Notes: generated from the letters alone by a model not told the origin. A stretch of 64,000 bases of DNA from Natranaerovirga hydrolytica (GCF_004339095.1 NZ_SMGQ01000015.1:1-64000), one strand, 5' to 3'; positions 17,174-27,196 are shown, counted from the first letter of the stretch. Program-made: numbers and translations.

Positions 17174-18457
17174 ATTAAAGGAGAAGAAAATTCACAGGAT
17201 AATAGTGTTTCTTTAAATACGAGATATATCTTTTTATTATGTTATGCTTTATATTTTATTGTCTTTGGCTTTATAGTGGATTCACCAAAAGAAATAATGG
17301 AAGGTTTAATGGCTATTGTACAAACCCCTAGTGTGTTAATGACAGACTATGTTGCAGTAGGTGGGGTAGGATCAGCTTTTGTTAATGCAGGATTAATCAC
17401 ATTCTTTGCCATAGGGTTATTGTATTATTTTAAAGTGGATGTAAGCGGCGTTGCTTATGGTTCGTTGTTTATGTTAACCAGTTTTTCTCTTTTTGGAAAA
17501 AACATATTTAATATTTGGTTTATCTTTTTTGGTGTGGTATTGTATTCTAAAATCCAAAAAGACCATTTTTCTAAACATATATACTTAGCGTTATTAGGAA
17601 CAAGTATGGCTCCAGTTGTTTCTTATATATTTTTTGCAACAGAGTATTCAATTGTTTTTAGAATCGTATTGGGCACAAGTATGGGTTTGTTAATTGGTAT
17701 GGTTTTGCCCCCTGTTGCTACATATTTATTGAAGGTTCATCAAGGGTTTGTTTTGTATAATGTAGGTTTTTCATCAGGATTATTAGGAACCATTGCTTTA
17801 GCAATTTTAAATGTATTAAATATGGACATAGAAAATCAAGTGATATGGAGTGAAGGCAATAACACTCTTTTATTAATGTTTGTGTTAGTTTTATCTTTTG
17901 GTATATTACTCACTGGGTTCTTATATAATGATAAAAAAATAAGAAATGTAAAAAACATATACGCGTATTCGGGTAAGTTAATTACAGATTATATAAAATT
18001 AGAAGGATTTGGTGCAACTCTTATTAATATGGGATTGAACGGTTTCATAAGCATTTTATATGTAGGGTTAATCGGTGCAGAATTTAACGGTCCTACAGTT
18101 GGGGGTATTGTAACGGTTATTGGATTTAGTGCCTTTGGTAAACATACGCGAAACATCTTACCAATCTACTTAGGTGTATTATTTGCAGGGTTTATTTGTG
18201 CTTGGGATGTCAATGATCCAACCATTGTAATTGCTACATTATTTGGTACGAGTATTGCACCTATTGGTGGACGGTATGGTTGGTTTTATGGTGCTGTTGC
18301 AGGTGTTTTAACTGTTTCCATTGCCACCAATATGCTAGTCTTTCATGGTGGGCTGAGTTTATACAACGTAGGTTTTTCAACAGGTATTGTTGCGATGTTT
18401 TTAGTACCAGTAATTGAGGCATTTAAGAAGGAGGAAGATTATGAAGCACAACAATAA
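17138..18457 (+). CDS. DUF1576 polytopic membrane protein
   Basis: Up to 439 residues with about ten to twelve hydrophobic segments and an internal two-fold similarity: each half carries an SxFGKxxxNIxxxxxGV-like motif (SLFGKNIFNIWFIFFGVV and SAFGKHTRNILPIYLGVL) and a GxSxAP loop. This matches the DUF1576 family, whose function is unknown; a transporter is plausible. The first ATG (17138) has no ribosome site, whereas AAAGGAGGGGG at 17159-17169 sits just before an in-frame ATT at 17174, which may be the true, rare start codon. The 3' end overlaps the next gene by 17 bases. Confidence 0.8.
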   Translation: MFIANNCKGGGNIKGEENSQDNSVSLNTRYIFLLCYALYFIVFGFIVDSPKEIMEGLMAIVQTPSVLMTDYVAVGGVGSAFVNAGLITFFAIGLLYYFKVDVSGVAYGSLFMLTSFSLFGKNIFNIWFIFFGVVLYSKIQKDHFSKHIYLALLGTSMAPVVSYIFFATEYSIVFRIVLGTSMGLLIGMVLPPVATYLLKVHQGFVLYNVGFSSGLLGTIALAILNVLNMDIENQVIWSEGNNTLLLMFVLVLSFGILLTGFLYNDKKIRNVKNIYAYSGKLITDYIKLEGFGATLINMGLNGFISILYVGLIGAEFNGPTVGGIVTVIGFSAFGKHTRNILPIYLGVLFAGFICAWDVNDPTIVIATLFGTSIAPIGGRYGWFYGAVAGVLTVSIATNMLVFHGGLSLYNVGFSTGIVAMFLVPVIEAFKKEEDYEAQQ

Positions 18458-18782
18458 AAGGGTATGTAAAATAATACATGAATTAACTTATTTTTTATTA
18501 ATGCTAGGAGCAACCAACTTAAATGTTAATGTGGAACATAGAAAAGACGAATACAAAATAACCATAAAAAGTAATTTCAATAAAAAAGAACAAAGGTATA
18601 TCGATAAATTAATAAAAGGTGTAACAGCGCCAAGACAAGAAGAGATAGAAGAGTATTACTGGGAACTTGCAGGTGAAACAGATTTAGAATCAGAATTAAA
18701 TCTAATAGGCATTATGATTAATGAAGCCAATGTGGAAGTTAATGACGATTTAATTGAAATAGAATTGTATAGAAAAAAGTAG
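18441..18782 (+). CDS. Small protein coupled to DUF1576, unknown function
   Basis: 113 residues from the ATG at 18441, chosen because AAGGAGGAAG lies at 18427-18436; it overlaps the DUF1576 gene by 17 bases. It is soluble, charged and mainly alpha/beta, with no cysteine pair or known motif: a short hydrophobic helix near residue 13, then a strand-rich part (LNVNVEHRKDEYKITI) and a helix-rich acidic C-terminus. The tight overlap suggests that it works with the membrane protein. I do not recognise a family. Confidence 0.7.
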   Translation: MKHNNKRVCKIIHELTYFLLMLGATNLNVNVEHRKDEYKITIKSNFNKKEQRYIDKLIKGVTAPRQEEIEEYYWELAGETDLESELNLIGIMINEANVEVNDDLIEIELYRKK

Positions 18783-18813
18783 CAAATGGTTAGATACAGA
18801 CGGAGGATTAATC

Positions 18814-20070
18814 ATGCAAAATAGTAAAGTGACAAAAGTGCCCTTTTATTACGGTTGGGTTATTGTTGTTATTGCAGCAATAGGGTACTTTTTTTCAGGA
18901 CCAGGTCAGACCTACTCCATATCAATTTTTATTAATGAATACATACAAGAATTTAATTGGTCTAGGTCATTGGTTTCAGGAATATATTCAGGAGCAACAT
19001 TATGTGCAGGATTTTTATTATTTATAGTTGGAAAAATGGTTGATGATCATGGACATAAAAAAGTAAGTATAGTCATAACATTTTTATTGGCGTTTGCCTG
19101 TATATGGAGTAGTTTTATAATTAACCCAATTATGCTACTTATAGGTTTTTTTATGTTAAGGTTATTCGGGCAAGGGTCTATGACACTTATATCATCAACC
19201 CTTGTACCACAGTGGTTTATAAAGAAAAGAGCTTTTGCTCTAAGTCTTATTTCATTAGGAATGGTTATAGGCTCATCTATCGTACCTCCAGTGAATATGT
19301 TTATGAATCAGACTTTTGGATGGCGATTTACATGGAGAATATGGGGTATCTTGTTAATAGTGATTTTTATTCCAATTGTATATGTTTTTCTATATAATAA
19401 ACCAGAAGATATTGGTTTGTTACCAGATAATAAAAAAATAGAAAATGAAGAAACTGAAGAAAAAAATAAAGTCATAGAAGAAATATCTTGGACATTAAAT
19501 GAAGCAGCAAAAACAAGATCTTTTTGGTTAATGCTTTTTAATCAGGCAGTTCCGTCTATGATTAGTACAGGAATTATTTTTCACTTTGTATCCATATTAG
19601 GTGAAAATGGTTTGAGACCAGAAATAGCAGCTATGGTTTTGAGCGTAATGGCAGTGGTAAGTTTTCCATTAACATTTATCGGAGGGTATGTATTAGATAA
19701 AGTAGAAGTTCATTACATAGTAGCGTTAATATTTATTATAGAATGTATGGGTTTATTGGTTTTATTATATAGTAATAATATTCTTTTTGCCATATTATAT
19801 GGCGTTTGTGCAGGGATTGTAAAAGGTATAAATGGTGTGTGCAATAATGTAATATGGGCCAATTACTTTGGTAGAGAACATTTAGCTAGTATAAGAGGTG
19901 TATCGATGACAACTTTAGTTATTGGATCAGCTTTAGGACCATTACCATTTGGGTTTGCGTATGATCGGTTTAATGGGTATAGGGAGATTCTTATGGTAAT
20001 GATTATTTTTTCCATATTAGGTATTATAGCGTCTCTATGTGCGCCTAAACCTATAAAGAAAAAAGCTTAA
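18814..20070 (+). CDS. MFS transporter, oxalate/formate antiporter-like
   Basis: 418 residues with twelve predicted membrane helices. The start YYGWVIVVIAAIGYFFSGP and the GKMVDDHGHKK cytoplasmic loop between helices 2 and 3 fit the monocarboxylate/oxalate-formate antiporter branch of the major facilitator superfamily. A charged linker (EETEEKNKVIEE) separates the two six-helix halves. The substrate is not deducible, but organic anions are likely. CGGAGG precedes ATG, 31 bases after the small gene, so it is probably cotranscribed with DUF1576. Confidence 0.85.
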   Translation: MQNSKVTKVPFYYGWVIVVIAAIGYFFSGPGQTYSISIFINEYIQEFNWSRSLVSGIYSGATLCAGFLLFIVGKMVDDHGHKKVSIVITFLLAFACIWSSFIINPIMLLIGFFMLRLFGQGSMTLISSTLVPQWFIKKRAFALSLISLGMVIGSSIVPPVNMFMNQTFGWRFTWRIWGILLIVIFIPIVYVFLYNKPEDIGLLPDNKKIENEETEEKNKVIEEISWTLNEAAKTRSFWLMLFNQAVPSMISTGIIFHFVSILGENGLRPEIAAMVLSVMAVVSFPLTFIGGYVLDKVEVHYIVALIFIIECMGLLVLLYSNNILFAILYGVCAGIVKGINGVCNNVIWANYFGREHLASIRGVSMTTLVIGSALGPLPFGFAYDRFNGYREILMVMIIFSILGIIASLCAPKPIKKKA

Positions 20071-20100
20071 CTCAAAAAAATGAGTTAAGCTTTTTGTTTT
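20060..20100 (+). terminator. Rho-independent terminator
   Basis: Perfect 15-bp stem AAAAAGCTTAACTCA with its complement, a 6-A loop and a T-rich tail, overlapping the MFS stop codon. Confidence 0.9.
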
Positions 20101-20266
20101 ATTACCAAAGATTTTGTGGTAAAATAAAATAAAAAGTAAAAAAAAGCAATAATATTTTTGGAATATAATGATAAATAGAGGCCAATTATACGCATTTACT
20201 CAATTCTATAAGTATAAAGATTCTTAGATTGAAATGAATAAGAGTGAATCATTAAGGGGTGTAAAG

Positions 20267-22708
20267 ATGAAAAAAGAAATAAACATTGAAAAATCTCAGC
20301 AAAAAATAAACCCTAAAAAAGAAGCTATGAAAATTACAATTCTATATGTGGGCATTGGTTTGACTTGGATTTTTTTATCAGATAGAGCATTAGAATATTT
20401 AACGGAGGACTCAGCTACCGTGGTTCTTTTTTCCACATATAAAGGTTGGCTTTTTGTGTTAGTGACAGGCCTAGTCATGTATTGCTTGATAAAAAAATGG
20501 TCAACATCTGTCAAAGAAGCCCTAAAAGAGTCAAATGAGAATCTAGAAGAATTAACAGCTACTTATGAAGAAGTTGTAGCAATAGAAGAAGAATTAATGA
20601 AACAAAATAAGGAGTTGCAAATCAGCAATTACAATTTACTTGAAAGTGAACAAAGATATGCATTAGCAGTAGAAGGTGTGAATGATGGTGTTTGGGAATG
20701 GGATATAAAAAAGGATACACATTTTTATTCCACACAGTATAAAAAAATGTTAGGTTATGAAACGAATGAAATAGAAGATACAAAAGAACAATGGATGGCT
20801 TTAGTACATCAAGAGGATCAAGAAAGAGTATTCAATAACTTAGATCAGTATCTAAAATCTCAAGAAGGTATTTACGAAGATGTGTATAGGATGAAATGTA
20901 AAAATGGAGAATATAAAACCATATTAAGCAGAGCTGTAGCAGTATGGAATGGAGAAGGTGAAGCCATTCGTATGGTAGGTTCTCATTCTGATGTGACAGA
21001 AAATAAAATACTTGAAAAAAATTTAAACAGAGCCAAAGCGTTTTCCAAAAGAATATTAGATGAAGTTACGGTAATTGTTATTATATGGGATAGGGATACC
21101 CTTAAATTAAAGGAATTTAACAAATATGCAGAGATTGCTACAGGTTATGCTAAAGAAGAAGTGATTGGGAAGAATTGGATTGATATTTTTATACCTCAAG
21201 ACGCAAAAGAACAATTAATTGATTTAATCAAGAATGCAACCAATATTAAAGAGGTGCAAGAGCATGAAAATCAATGGGTCACCAAAGATGGGGTGAAAAT
21301 TGATGTTTTATGGAATAACAAGCTTTTATATGATACAGAAGGCAATATAGATGAAATTGTTTCAGTAGGAACCAATATAACAGAAAGAAAGCAGATGGAA
21401 TCCAAATTGTATCGATTGGCTTATTATGACATTCTTACTGAATTACCAAATAGAGCAAAATTTGAAGTCAGTATTAGTGAAAAGATTCAGGCTATGGAAC
21501 CCGGTCAAAAGTGTGCCATATTATTTATGGACATAGATAATTTTAAACATATCAATGACACCCTTGGGCATACAGTAGGTGATGAGCTTCTTGTTTATAT
21601 TAGTAGGTATCTAGATAGGTGTATAAAAGAGCCTAATATTGTATCACGAATTGGCGGCGATGAGTTTGTTGTCTATTTACAGGATGTCCATACGTATGAG
21701 GATGTTGTGGATTGGATCAACCAATTACTAATGAAATTAAGGAAACCTTGGGTATTAAAAAAACAAGAGTTTTTCATATCCCTTAGTATTGGCGTAGCAC
21801 TTTTCCCAGATAACGGGGAAGATCCTATAGAACTAATGAAAAATGCAGATACAGCAATGTATTGTGCAAAAGAAAAAGGAAAAGATCAGTTTGCATTTTA
21901 TACCAAAGAAATGGAAGAAAAAACACTTTACTATATTCATATGGTTAATCGAATTAGAAAGGCAATTGAAAAAAATGAATTTTCATTAGTTTATCAGCCT
22001 TTTATTGATCTAGAAACCAAAGAAATATTAGGTGTTGAGGCATTAATTAGATGGAATCATCCAACAGACGGTTATATTTCACCTGTTGACTTTATTCCTA
22101 TTGCTGAAAGTAATGGTATGATCACACAGATAACAAAATGGGTCATAAAAAATGCTATAGAACAAAAGGTTGAATGGAAGAACAAGGACGTTCATTTAAA
22201 AATGTCTGTCAATCTATCAGGAAATGACTTAGTAAGAGAAGAAATATTAGAGTACATTAAAAGTATAATAGAAGATAAAAAACTGAAATGTAAAGACTTT
22301 CAAATAGAAATAACAGAGACGGCTATGATGAGCAATTTGGATAAAGCTGTAGATACCTTAACAAAACTAAGGGAGTTAGGTGTGCAAATAGCTTTAGATG
22401 ATTTTGGAACAGGATATTCTTCTTTAAATTATATTAAAAATTTGCCAATAGATGTATTGAAAATGGATAGAGACTTTATCAATACAATTATTAATGAAAA
22501 TGAGGAAGAAGCATTGGTCTCTTATGTGATCAAACTGGCACAAGCTCTAAATTTAAAAGTCATTGCAGAAGGTATTGAGACAAAAGAACAAGAAGCTTTT
22601 TTATTAAAGAACAAATGTAATATGGGTCAAGGTTATTTATATAGCAAACCCATAGATCCAAAAAATATGGAAAAAATTTATAAAAAATATTTGTCAAATA
22701 TTGACTAA
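20267..22708 (+). CDS. Membrane PAS-GGDEF-EAL protein (c-di-GMP turnover)
   Basis: 813 residues from the ATG at 20267, preferred over the in-frame ATG at 20234 because only the former has a ribosome site (AAGGGGTG). Two membrane helices (about 23-40 and 58-75) are followed by a short coiled coil (about 85-120), two PAS domains (about 130-250 and 255-375), a GGDEF domain with intact RIGGDEF near 459-465, and an EAL domain with VEALIRWNHP near 590 and DDFGTGYSS near 710. Both catalytic motifs look intact, so it could make and degrade c-di-GMP; the PAS domains would sense a signal. The next promoter overlaps its 3' end. Confidence 0.93.
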   Translation: MKKEINIEKSQQKINPKKEAMKITILYVGIGLTWIFLSDRALEYLTEDSATVVLFSTYKGWLFVLVTGLVMYCLIKKWSTSVKEALKESNENLEELTATYEEVVAIEEELMKQNKELQISNYNLLESEQRYALAVEGVNDGVWEWDIKKDTHFYSTQYKKMLGYETNEIEDTKEQWMALVHQEDQERVFNNLDQYLKSQEGIYEDVYRMKCKNGEYKTILSRAVAVWNGEGEAIRMVGSHSDVTENKILEKNLNRAKAFSKRILDEVTVIVIIWDRDTLKLKEFNKYAEIATGYAKEEVIGKNWIDIFIPQDAKEQLIDLIKNATNIKEVQEHENQWVTKDGVKIDVLWNNKLLYDTEGNIDEIVSVGTNITERKQMESKLYRLAYYDILTELPNRAKFEVSISEKIQAMEPGQKCAILFMDIDNFKHINDTLGHTVGDELLVYISRYLDRCIKEPNIVSRIGGDEFVVYLQDVHTYEDVVDWINQLLMKLRKPWVLKKQEFFISLSIGVALFPDNGEDPIELMKNADTAMYCAKEKGKDQFAFYTKEMEEKTLYYIHMVNRIRKAIEKNEFSLVYQPFIDLETKEILGVEALIRWNHPTDGYISPVDFIPIAESNGMITQITKWVIKNAIEQKVEWKNKDVHLKMSVNLSGNDLVREEILEYIKSIIEDKKLKCKDFQIEITETAMMSNLDKAVDTLTKLRELGVQIALDDFGTGYSSLNYIKNLPIDVLKMDRDFINTIINENEEEALVSYVIKLAQALNLKVIAEGIETKEQEAFLLKNKCNMGQGYLYSKPIDPKNMEKIYKKYLSNID

Positions 22709-22729
22709 TGGTGTCAGTTAGTATATATT
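22701..22729 (+). promoter_or_regulatory. Promoter of the riboswitch-cheV-cheY-mcp transcript
   Basis: TTGACT (22701-22706), 17-base spacer, TATATT (22724-22729). It overlaps the stop codon of the GGDEF-EAL gene. The predicted start near 22736 is about 30 bases ahead of the riboswitch aptamer. Confidence 0.75.
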
Positions 22730-22765
22730 GTATTTAATGAACAAAAATTATTAAAAGAACTTAAC

Positions 22766-22845
22766 TATTACTTGGAAGCAAAGAAAAATTCTCTTAAAAT
22801 GGGCGCCTTGAGGATTTGGAGCTAGTGGTGCAACCGGCCAATGAT
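22766..22845 (+). promoter_or_regulatory. Cyclic-di-GMP-II riboswitch aptamer
   Basis: The region has the hallmarks of class II c-di-GMP aptamers: CTTGGAAGCAAAG near 22771, TTAAAATGGGCGCCTTGA at 22793-22810, and AGCTAGTGGTGCAACCGGCC at 22820-22839. The last element matches the highly conserved TAGTxGTGCAACCGxCC of the known Clostridium aptamers. Its 3' end (CCAAT) is shared with the following terminator stem, so ligand binding should prevent termination (an ON switch). It controls cheV-cheY-mcp. Confidence 0.88.
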
Positions 22846-22873
22846 TAGGAATGACTAATTATTGGCTTTTATT
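22837..22873 (+). terminator. Riboswitch-controlled terminator
   Basis: Stem GCCAAT-ATTAG paired with CTAAT-ATTGGC (one mismatch), 6-base loop, then TTTTATTATAT. The 5' strand overlaps the riboswitch 3' end, giving a simple mutually exclusive expression platform. Confidence 0.8.
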
Positions 22874-23031
22874 ATATAGGCAATAACGATTATATAATAA
22901 GATTAATGTAAAATAATGTATGTATTGGTCTGTATTTGTGTTAAAATGTAATTAACAAAAGCGTTAATGAATACTTTTAGTACAAATAATAACACAAAAA
23001 ACTAGCTTAAATTCTTAAGGAGATGATGGGT

Positions 23032-23904
23032 ATGAAACAAGATATATTATTAGAAAGTGGAATCAATGAACTAGAGATTGTTATGTTTAAAGTAGGAGAA
23101 AGTGTTTTAGGAATTAATGTTGTAAAAGTTGAATCCATAATTAAAGCACAAGAAATTACACAGATTCCAAATGCTCATAGGAATATTAAAGGCGTGATTA
23201 ATTATAGAGGAAGGGTTTTGCCAGTAATAGATTTGGTTAAGGCATTAAAAAAGAATTGTGAAAAAGAAGACAAAGATAAATTTATGTTAATTGTTCATAT
23301 TAACAACAGTGATTTTGCTGTAGAAGTGAGTTCTGTAATAGGGATTAAAAGACTTTCATGGGAAGATATAGAAACCCCTTCATCTATTATTATCAGTGAA
23401 AACGATACACCAACTACAGGAATTGTTCGAACAGATAAAGAAAATGAACTGATTTTAATTTTGGATTTTGAAAAAATTATAGCAGATATTGATCCTGATT
23501 TGGCATTAAGAGAAACCAATCAAATTAGTGGGTTACAAGGTAAAAAGTTAGTTGTAGCAGAAGACTCAACTTTTTTATTAAAAATAGTCAATCAATCTTT
23601 GATTAAAGCAGGTGCAACAGTAGAAAAATTTAACAATGGAAAAGCTGCTCTAGAATACCTTAAAAATACTTCAAAAGATGAAATATATTGCGTCATTACA
23701 GATATAGAGATGCCAATTATGGATGGTTTGACATTAACAAAGAATATTAAATCCAATAAAGACTTAGAAGATATACCAGTGGTATTATTTTCATCTATTG
23801 TAAGTGGTGATTTACAACATAAGGGAGAAAGTGTTGGGGCAGATGCGCAAATCACTAAGCCAGAAATTGATAAATTAATTGATTTAGTCATTTCAATAAG
23901 ATAA
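23032..23904 (+). CDS. cheV: Chemotaxis coupling protein CheV (CheW-REC)
   Basis: 290 residues from ATG 23032, which is nine bases after AAGGAG; the two upstream ATGs are too close. The CheW-like domain (about 10-150) includes GVINYRGRVLPVIDL, and the receiver domain (about 165-288) has acidic VVAEDST and phosphoacceptor Asp224 in TDIEMP. It couples chemoreceptors to CheA, and its receiver is thought to serve adaptation. First gene of a riboswitch-controlled operon with cheY and an MCP. CheA itself is not in the window. Confidence 0.95.
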   Translation: MKQDILLESGINELEIVMFKVGESVLGINVVKVESIIKAQEITQIPNAHRNIKGVINYRGRVLPVIDLVKALKKNCEKEDKDKFMLIVHINNSDFAVEVSSVIGIKRLSWEDIETPSSIIISENDTPTTGIVRTDKENELILILDFEKIIADIDPDLALRETNQISGLQGKKLVVAEDSTFLLKIVNQSLIKAGATVEKFNNGKAALEYLKNTSKDEIYCVITDIEMPIMDGLTLTKNIKSNKDLEDIPVVLFSSIVSGDLQHKGESVGADAQITKPEIDKLIDLVISIR

Positions 23905-23920
23905 GTTAAGGAGTGTAATA

Positions 23921-24283
23921 ATGTCGAAGCAAATTTTAGTAGTAGATGATGCTGCATTTATGAGAATGGTTTTAAAAAAAACTTTAGAAAGTAATGGTTA
24001 TGAAGTAATCGGTGAAGCAGAAAATGGAAAACAAGCCATAGAAATGTATAAAAAACTAAATCCAGATTTGGTAACAATGGATATCACAATGCCTGAATTA
24101 GATGGATTAGAAGCGATGCGAGAAATTATTAAGGTTGATCCTAATGCTAAAGTCGTTATGTGTTCTGCTATGGGACAAAGTGCTATGGTATTAGATGCCA
24201 TCAAAGCAGGAGCTAGAGATTTTATTGTTAAGCCATTTCAAGAAGATTTAATTATGGATAAAATATCTAAGGTATTAGGATGA
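23921..24283 (+). CDS. cheY: Chemotaxis response regulator CheY
   Basis: A 120-residue single receiver domain. Asp9 and Asp10 form the acidic pocket, Asp54 in TMDITMP is the phosphoacceptor, and Lys104 precedes PF. CheY-P binds the flagellar switch. The DDAAFMRMVLKKTLE start is typical of Firmicute CheY. TAAGGAG precedes ATG, and the gene starts 17 bases after cheV. Confidence 0.93.
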   Translation: MSKQILVVDDAAFMRMVLKKTLESNGYEVIGEAENGKQAIEMYKKLNPDLVTMDITMPELDGLEAMREIIKVDPNAKVVMCSAMGQSAMVLDAIKAGARDFIVKPFQEDLIMDKISKVLG

Positions 24284-24345
24284 AAAATTGCTATAAATAG
24301 AACTTTTAAAGTGTATTAAAGGTCAAGCTAGGGGGATTATTCCAT

Positions 24346-26373
24346 ATGGCTAAGCATAAAAAGAACAAATTTTTTAATCTGAAAGATAAAAGCGTGTTGT
24401 TTAAGATTATTTTTTCTACAATCATAACTTTAACAATTGTTACCGTTATCACTCAAACCTTTTTATATAATTATGTTGAAGATGTTGTTTATAATATGGA
24501 ATTAGAAAAAATGGAAAATGCTCATACGACTGTATATGATACATTTACTTCTGCAAGTCTAACCAATGAAAAAGCTCACGAAGTTATAGATGCTAATAAT
24601 GTTTCAATTGCGCAAGGCATAGCTAGGTTATTAGGTACATCAGAATACAACGTTGAGGATATTAATCAGTTGGCAAAAGAGATGAATGTAGAAGATGTAC
24701 ATATTATAAATGATAATGGTATTGTAGACTACAGTACAAATTATGATTTTGTAGGTTTTAATTTGAATAATGATGAAGCTTATTCAGAAAGATTAAATGC
24801 AATTAATGGTGAGACCATTATAGAAGACGCACCTTATATAGGGCGTGAGTTAATTCAGTATATTAGTGTGCCAAGAGTAGATGAAGCAGGCATGATTGTT
24901 GTTGAATTTAGCTCAGAACCCCATTTAGAATTATTTGAGATGTCTAGTCCACAGTATTCAATTGGTCAAACCAGTATAGGTGAAACAGGACTTGTTATGG
25001 CATTTAATGCAGATGGTGATATTAAAGTTCATACAGACGATTCATTACTAAGAACCTTTATACAAAATGAAGATTTTTTAAGAGAAGTTATAGTCAATCA
25101 GTCTGGTAGAATTAACTTTACAGAAAATGATAGAGAGTACTTTGGTATTTATGAAAGAAGACAAGGATTATACATTGTTGCGGCATTAGGGGTTGAAGAA
25201 GTATCAGAAAGAATTTGGCAAGTACAAAGATTGTCATTACTATTTGCTGTTATTAGCCTATTATTAATGGTTTTAGCAGTATATGCTGTCTATAAGAAAT
25301 TTATATCTAAAAGAATAAAAACTTTATTAAAGGAATTTAAGTTAGTTAGTCAAGGGGATTTAACAAGGTCAATACCCGTAAAATCAAAAGATGAAATGGG
25401 CGATATATTTGATAGTTTTAATCACACCATGTGTAATATGAGAAATCTAATTGGTGATGTTTATAAATATGCAGATATTGTAACATCAAATAGCGAAGAA
25501 CTCACTGCAAGTTCTCAACAAATTTCCACTATTTCCCAAGAGATTGCAAATGTTATAGAAGACATAGCAACCAGTGCAGTAGACCAAGCAGAAGATGTTA
25601 AAAATGGATCAAATAAATCAGATGAATTAGAAAAGAGAACTCAGGTTCTAAGTGAATTGTCTTATAAGCTTACTGACCTTTCTAAAAAAATGGAAGGATT
25701 AAAAGACAAAGGTTTGCAAAACAATGAGCTGCTTATAGAAAAAACAAAAAGCAGTAACGAATCTGTTGAGTCTGTCTTTAATATGGTTAGAGAAACCAAT
25801 GAAAGTGCTAAAAAAATTGGTGATATTATTAATGTTATTGATGCTATAGCCAGTCAAACCAGTTTGTTGGCTTTAAATGCATCTATTGAATCCGCGCGAG
25901 CTGGTGAGGCAGGAAAAGGATTTGCAGTTGTATCAGAAGAAATTAAACAACTAGCAGAACAATCTGCACAGTCTGCACAAGACATTCAAGAATTAATTAA
26001 GGAATTACAAAATAAATCCACAAAAACAGTAGAAACAATGAACGGGGTAAAAGAGCTAATAGAAGCCCAAAGCATAACCATAGAAGGAAATAAAGATATA
26101 TTTTCTGATTTGGCAAATGAGATAGAAGTATCTAGGGAGAGCATAAAAGACTTAGACCAATTAGAAAGTCAAATTATAGCCAATAAAACTGAAATAGTTG
26201 ACGTGCTTCATAAATTGGCAAGAATAGCGGAAGACAATGCTTCTAGTACAGAGGAAGTATCGGCTACAACAGAAGAACAAACCTCTTCAATAGAAGAAGT
26301 GGCTAATTCAAGTAATAATCTATCGGATTTAGCAGTTAAATTAAAAGCAATCATTAATCAATTTAAGATTTAA
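24346..26373 (+). CDS. Methyl-accepting chemotaxis protein
   Basis: 675 residues: a membrane helix (about 20-42), an extracellular Cache-like sensor of about 250 residues, a second helix (about 298-320), HAMP (about 322-375), then a long MCP signalling coiled coil with the conserved hairpin tip [28 protein letters not shown] written here in parts: [16 protein letters not shown] and [11 protein letters not shown]. It ends with a TTEEQTSS methylation region. The ligand is unknown. It is the third gene downstream of the c-di-GMP-II riboswitch. GGGGG lies before ATG. Confidence 0.94.
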   Translation: MAKHKKNKFFNLKDKSVLFKIIFSTIITLTIVTVITQTFLYNYVEDVVYNMELEKMENAHTTVYDTFTSASLTNEKAHEVIDANNVSIAQGIARLLGTSEYNVEDINQLAKEMNVEDVHIINDNGIVDYSTNYDFVGFNLNNDEAYSERLNAINGETIIEDAPYIGRELIQYISVPRVDEAGMIVVEFSSEPHLELFEMSSPQYSIGQTSIGETGLVMAFNADGDIKVHTDDSLLRTFIQNEDFLREVIVNQSGRINFTENDREYFGIYERRQGLYIVAALGVEEVSERIWQVQRLSLLFAVISLLLMVLAVYAVYKKFISKRIKTLLKEFKLVSQGDLTRSIPVKSKDEMGDIFDSFNHTMCNMRNLIGDVYKYADIVTSNSEELTASSQQISTISQEIANVIEDIATSAVDQAEDVKNGSNKSDELEKRTQVLSELSYKLTDLSKKMEGLKDKGLQNNELLIEKTKSSNESVESVFNMVRETNESAKKIGDIINVIDAIASQTSLLALNASIESARAGEAGKGFAVVSEEIKQLAEQSAQSAQDIQELIKELQNKSTKTVETMNGVKELIEAQSITIEGNKDIFSDLANEIEVSRESIKDLDQLESQIIANKTEIVDVLHKLARIAEDNASSTEEVSATTEEQTSSIEEVANSSNNLSDLAVKLKAIINQFKI

Positions 26374-26396
26374 AAAGTGGCTTAGCCACTTTTTTA
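26372..26396. terminator. Bidirectional terminator
   Basis: AAAAAGTGGC/GCCACTTTTT stem with a 3-base loop between the convergent MCP gene and the leftward DUF4397 gene. It overlaps both stop codons. Confidence 0.88.
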
Positions 26397-27122
26397 ATCT
26401 ATAAAATACGAACTCCCATCTAGTGTTGCCACTAAAGTAAAAGGTGGCTCTCCTTCAAAAATACCAATTCCATAAAAAGTATATGCCCTACCAGGAACCA
26501 AGACAAGGTTTGTAGCATTAAAAACAACTGTGTCTGTATCAGAACGTTGAATAATAATATCATAATTAGCAGAACGTTCAATCAATTCATATTTAGGTGT
26601 ATCTTCAGGTGACACATTACTAAAAAGCTTCTTTAAGTTTATAATAAAGTCCAACGGCGGAGAATCAACTGAACAGTTAACAAATTGAACAAAAAGATCA
26701 CGACCGGTAATCAGAACATGATCACTTATTACCTTTAAGGTGCTTGAACCTAATAAATTAAAGGCTATGGTTACAGTAGAAGGGTCATGGGTTATCTCTA
26801 AATATTCTGTAAGGTAAGGGTTATCTTTGTCATCCGGTGGCGTGATACTTATGGTGTAATCCTTAGGTGGAAGATTAATATAGATGGTAATAGAGCCATA
26901 AGACAACCTTTTTGCAACGGTTCTATTGTCAATATAAACATCTACATCAGAGGTTGTAGGAGAGAAGTTAGCAAATCGAATATAAGTTTGATGGCGACTA
27001 TAAGGCTTTACTAATAAGTCAGTAGGTGGATGATGAAACAAAAGTATTTTTTTGCCTTCGGTCTTTTTTATGTAAGAATAAGAAAAATCTTTGGGTGTAT
27101 ATTTTGGAGAGTTAATAGTCAT
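26394..27122 (-). CDS. DUF4397 domain protein
   Basis: 242 residues with no signal peptide or membrane helix. The central YIRFANFSPTTSDVDVYID and the following ITIYINLPPKDYTISI strands match the DUF4397 beta-sandwich, also seen in cell-surface and spore-coat-like proteins. A second, weaker repeat (FVQFVNCSVDSPPLDFII) follows. Function is unknown; absence of an export signal might mean delivery from the mother cell to the spore, but that is speculation. It is a monocistronic leftward gene. Confidence 0.75.
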   Translation of the reverse strand: MTINSPKYTPKDFSYSYIKKTEGKKILLFHHPPTDLLVKPYSRHQTYIRFANFSPTTSDVDVYIDNRTVAKRLSYGSITIYINLPPKDYTISITPPDDKDNPYLTEYLEITHDPSTVTIAFNLLGSSTLKVISDHVLITGRDLFVQFVNCSVDSPPLDFIINLKKLFSNVSPEDTPKYELIERSANYDIIIQRSDTDTVVFNATNLVLVPGRAYTFYGIGIFEGEPPFTLVATLDGSSYFID

Positions 27123-27196
27123 AAAATCACCTTTATAAATTAAAAAAAATCAATAAACTTAATTATAGTATATTTGAAAAATTAAATACTATGATA

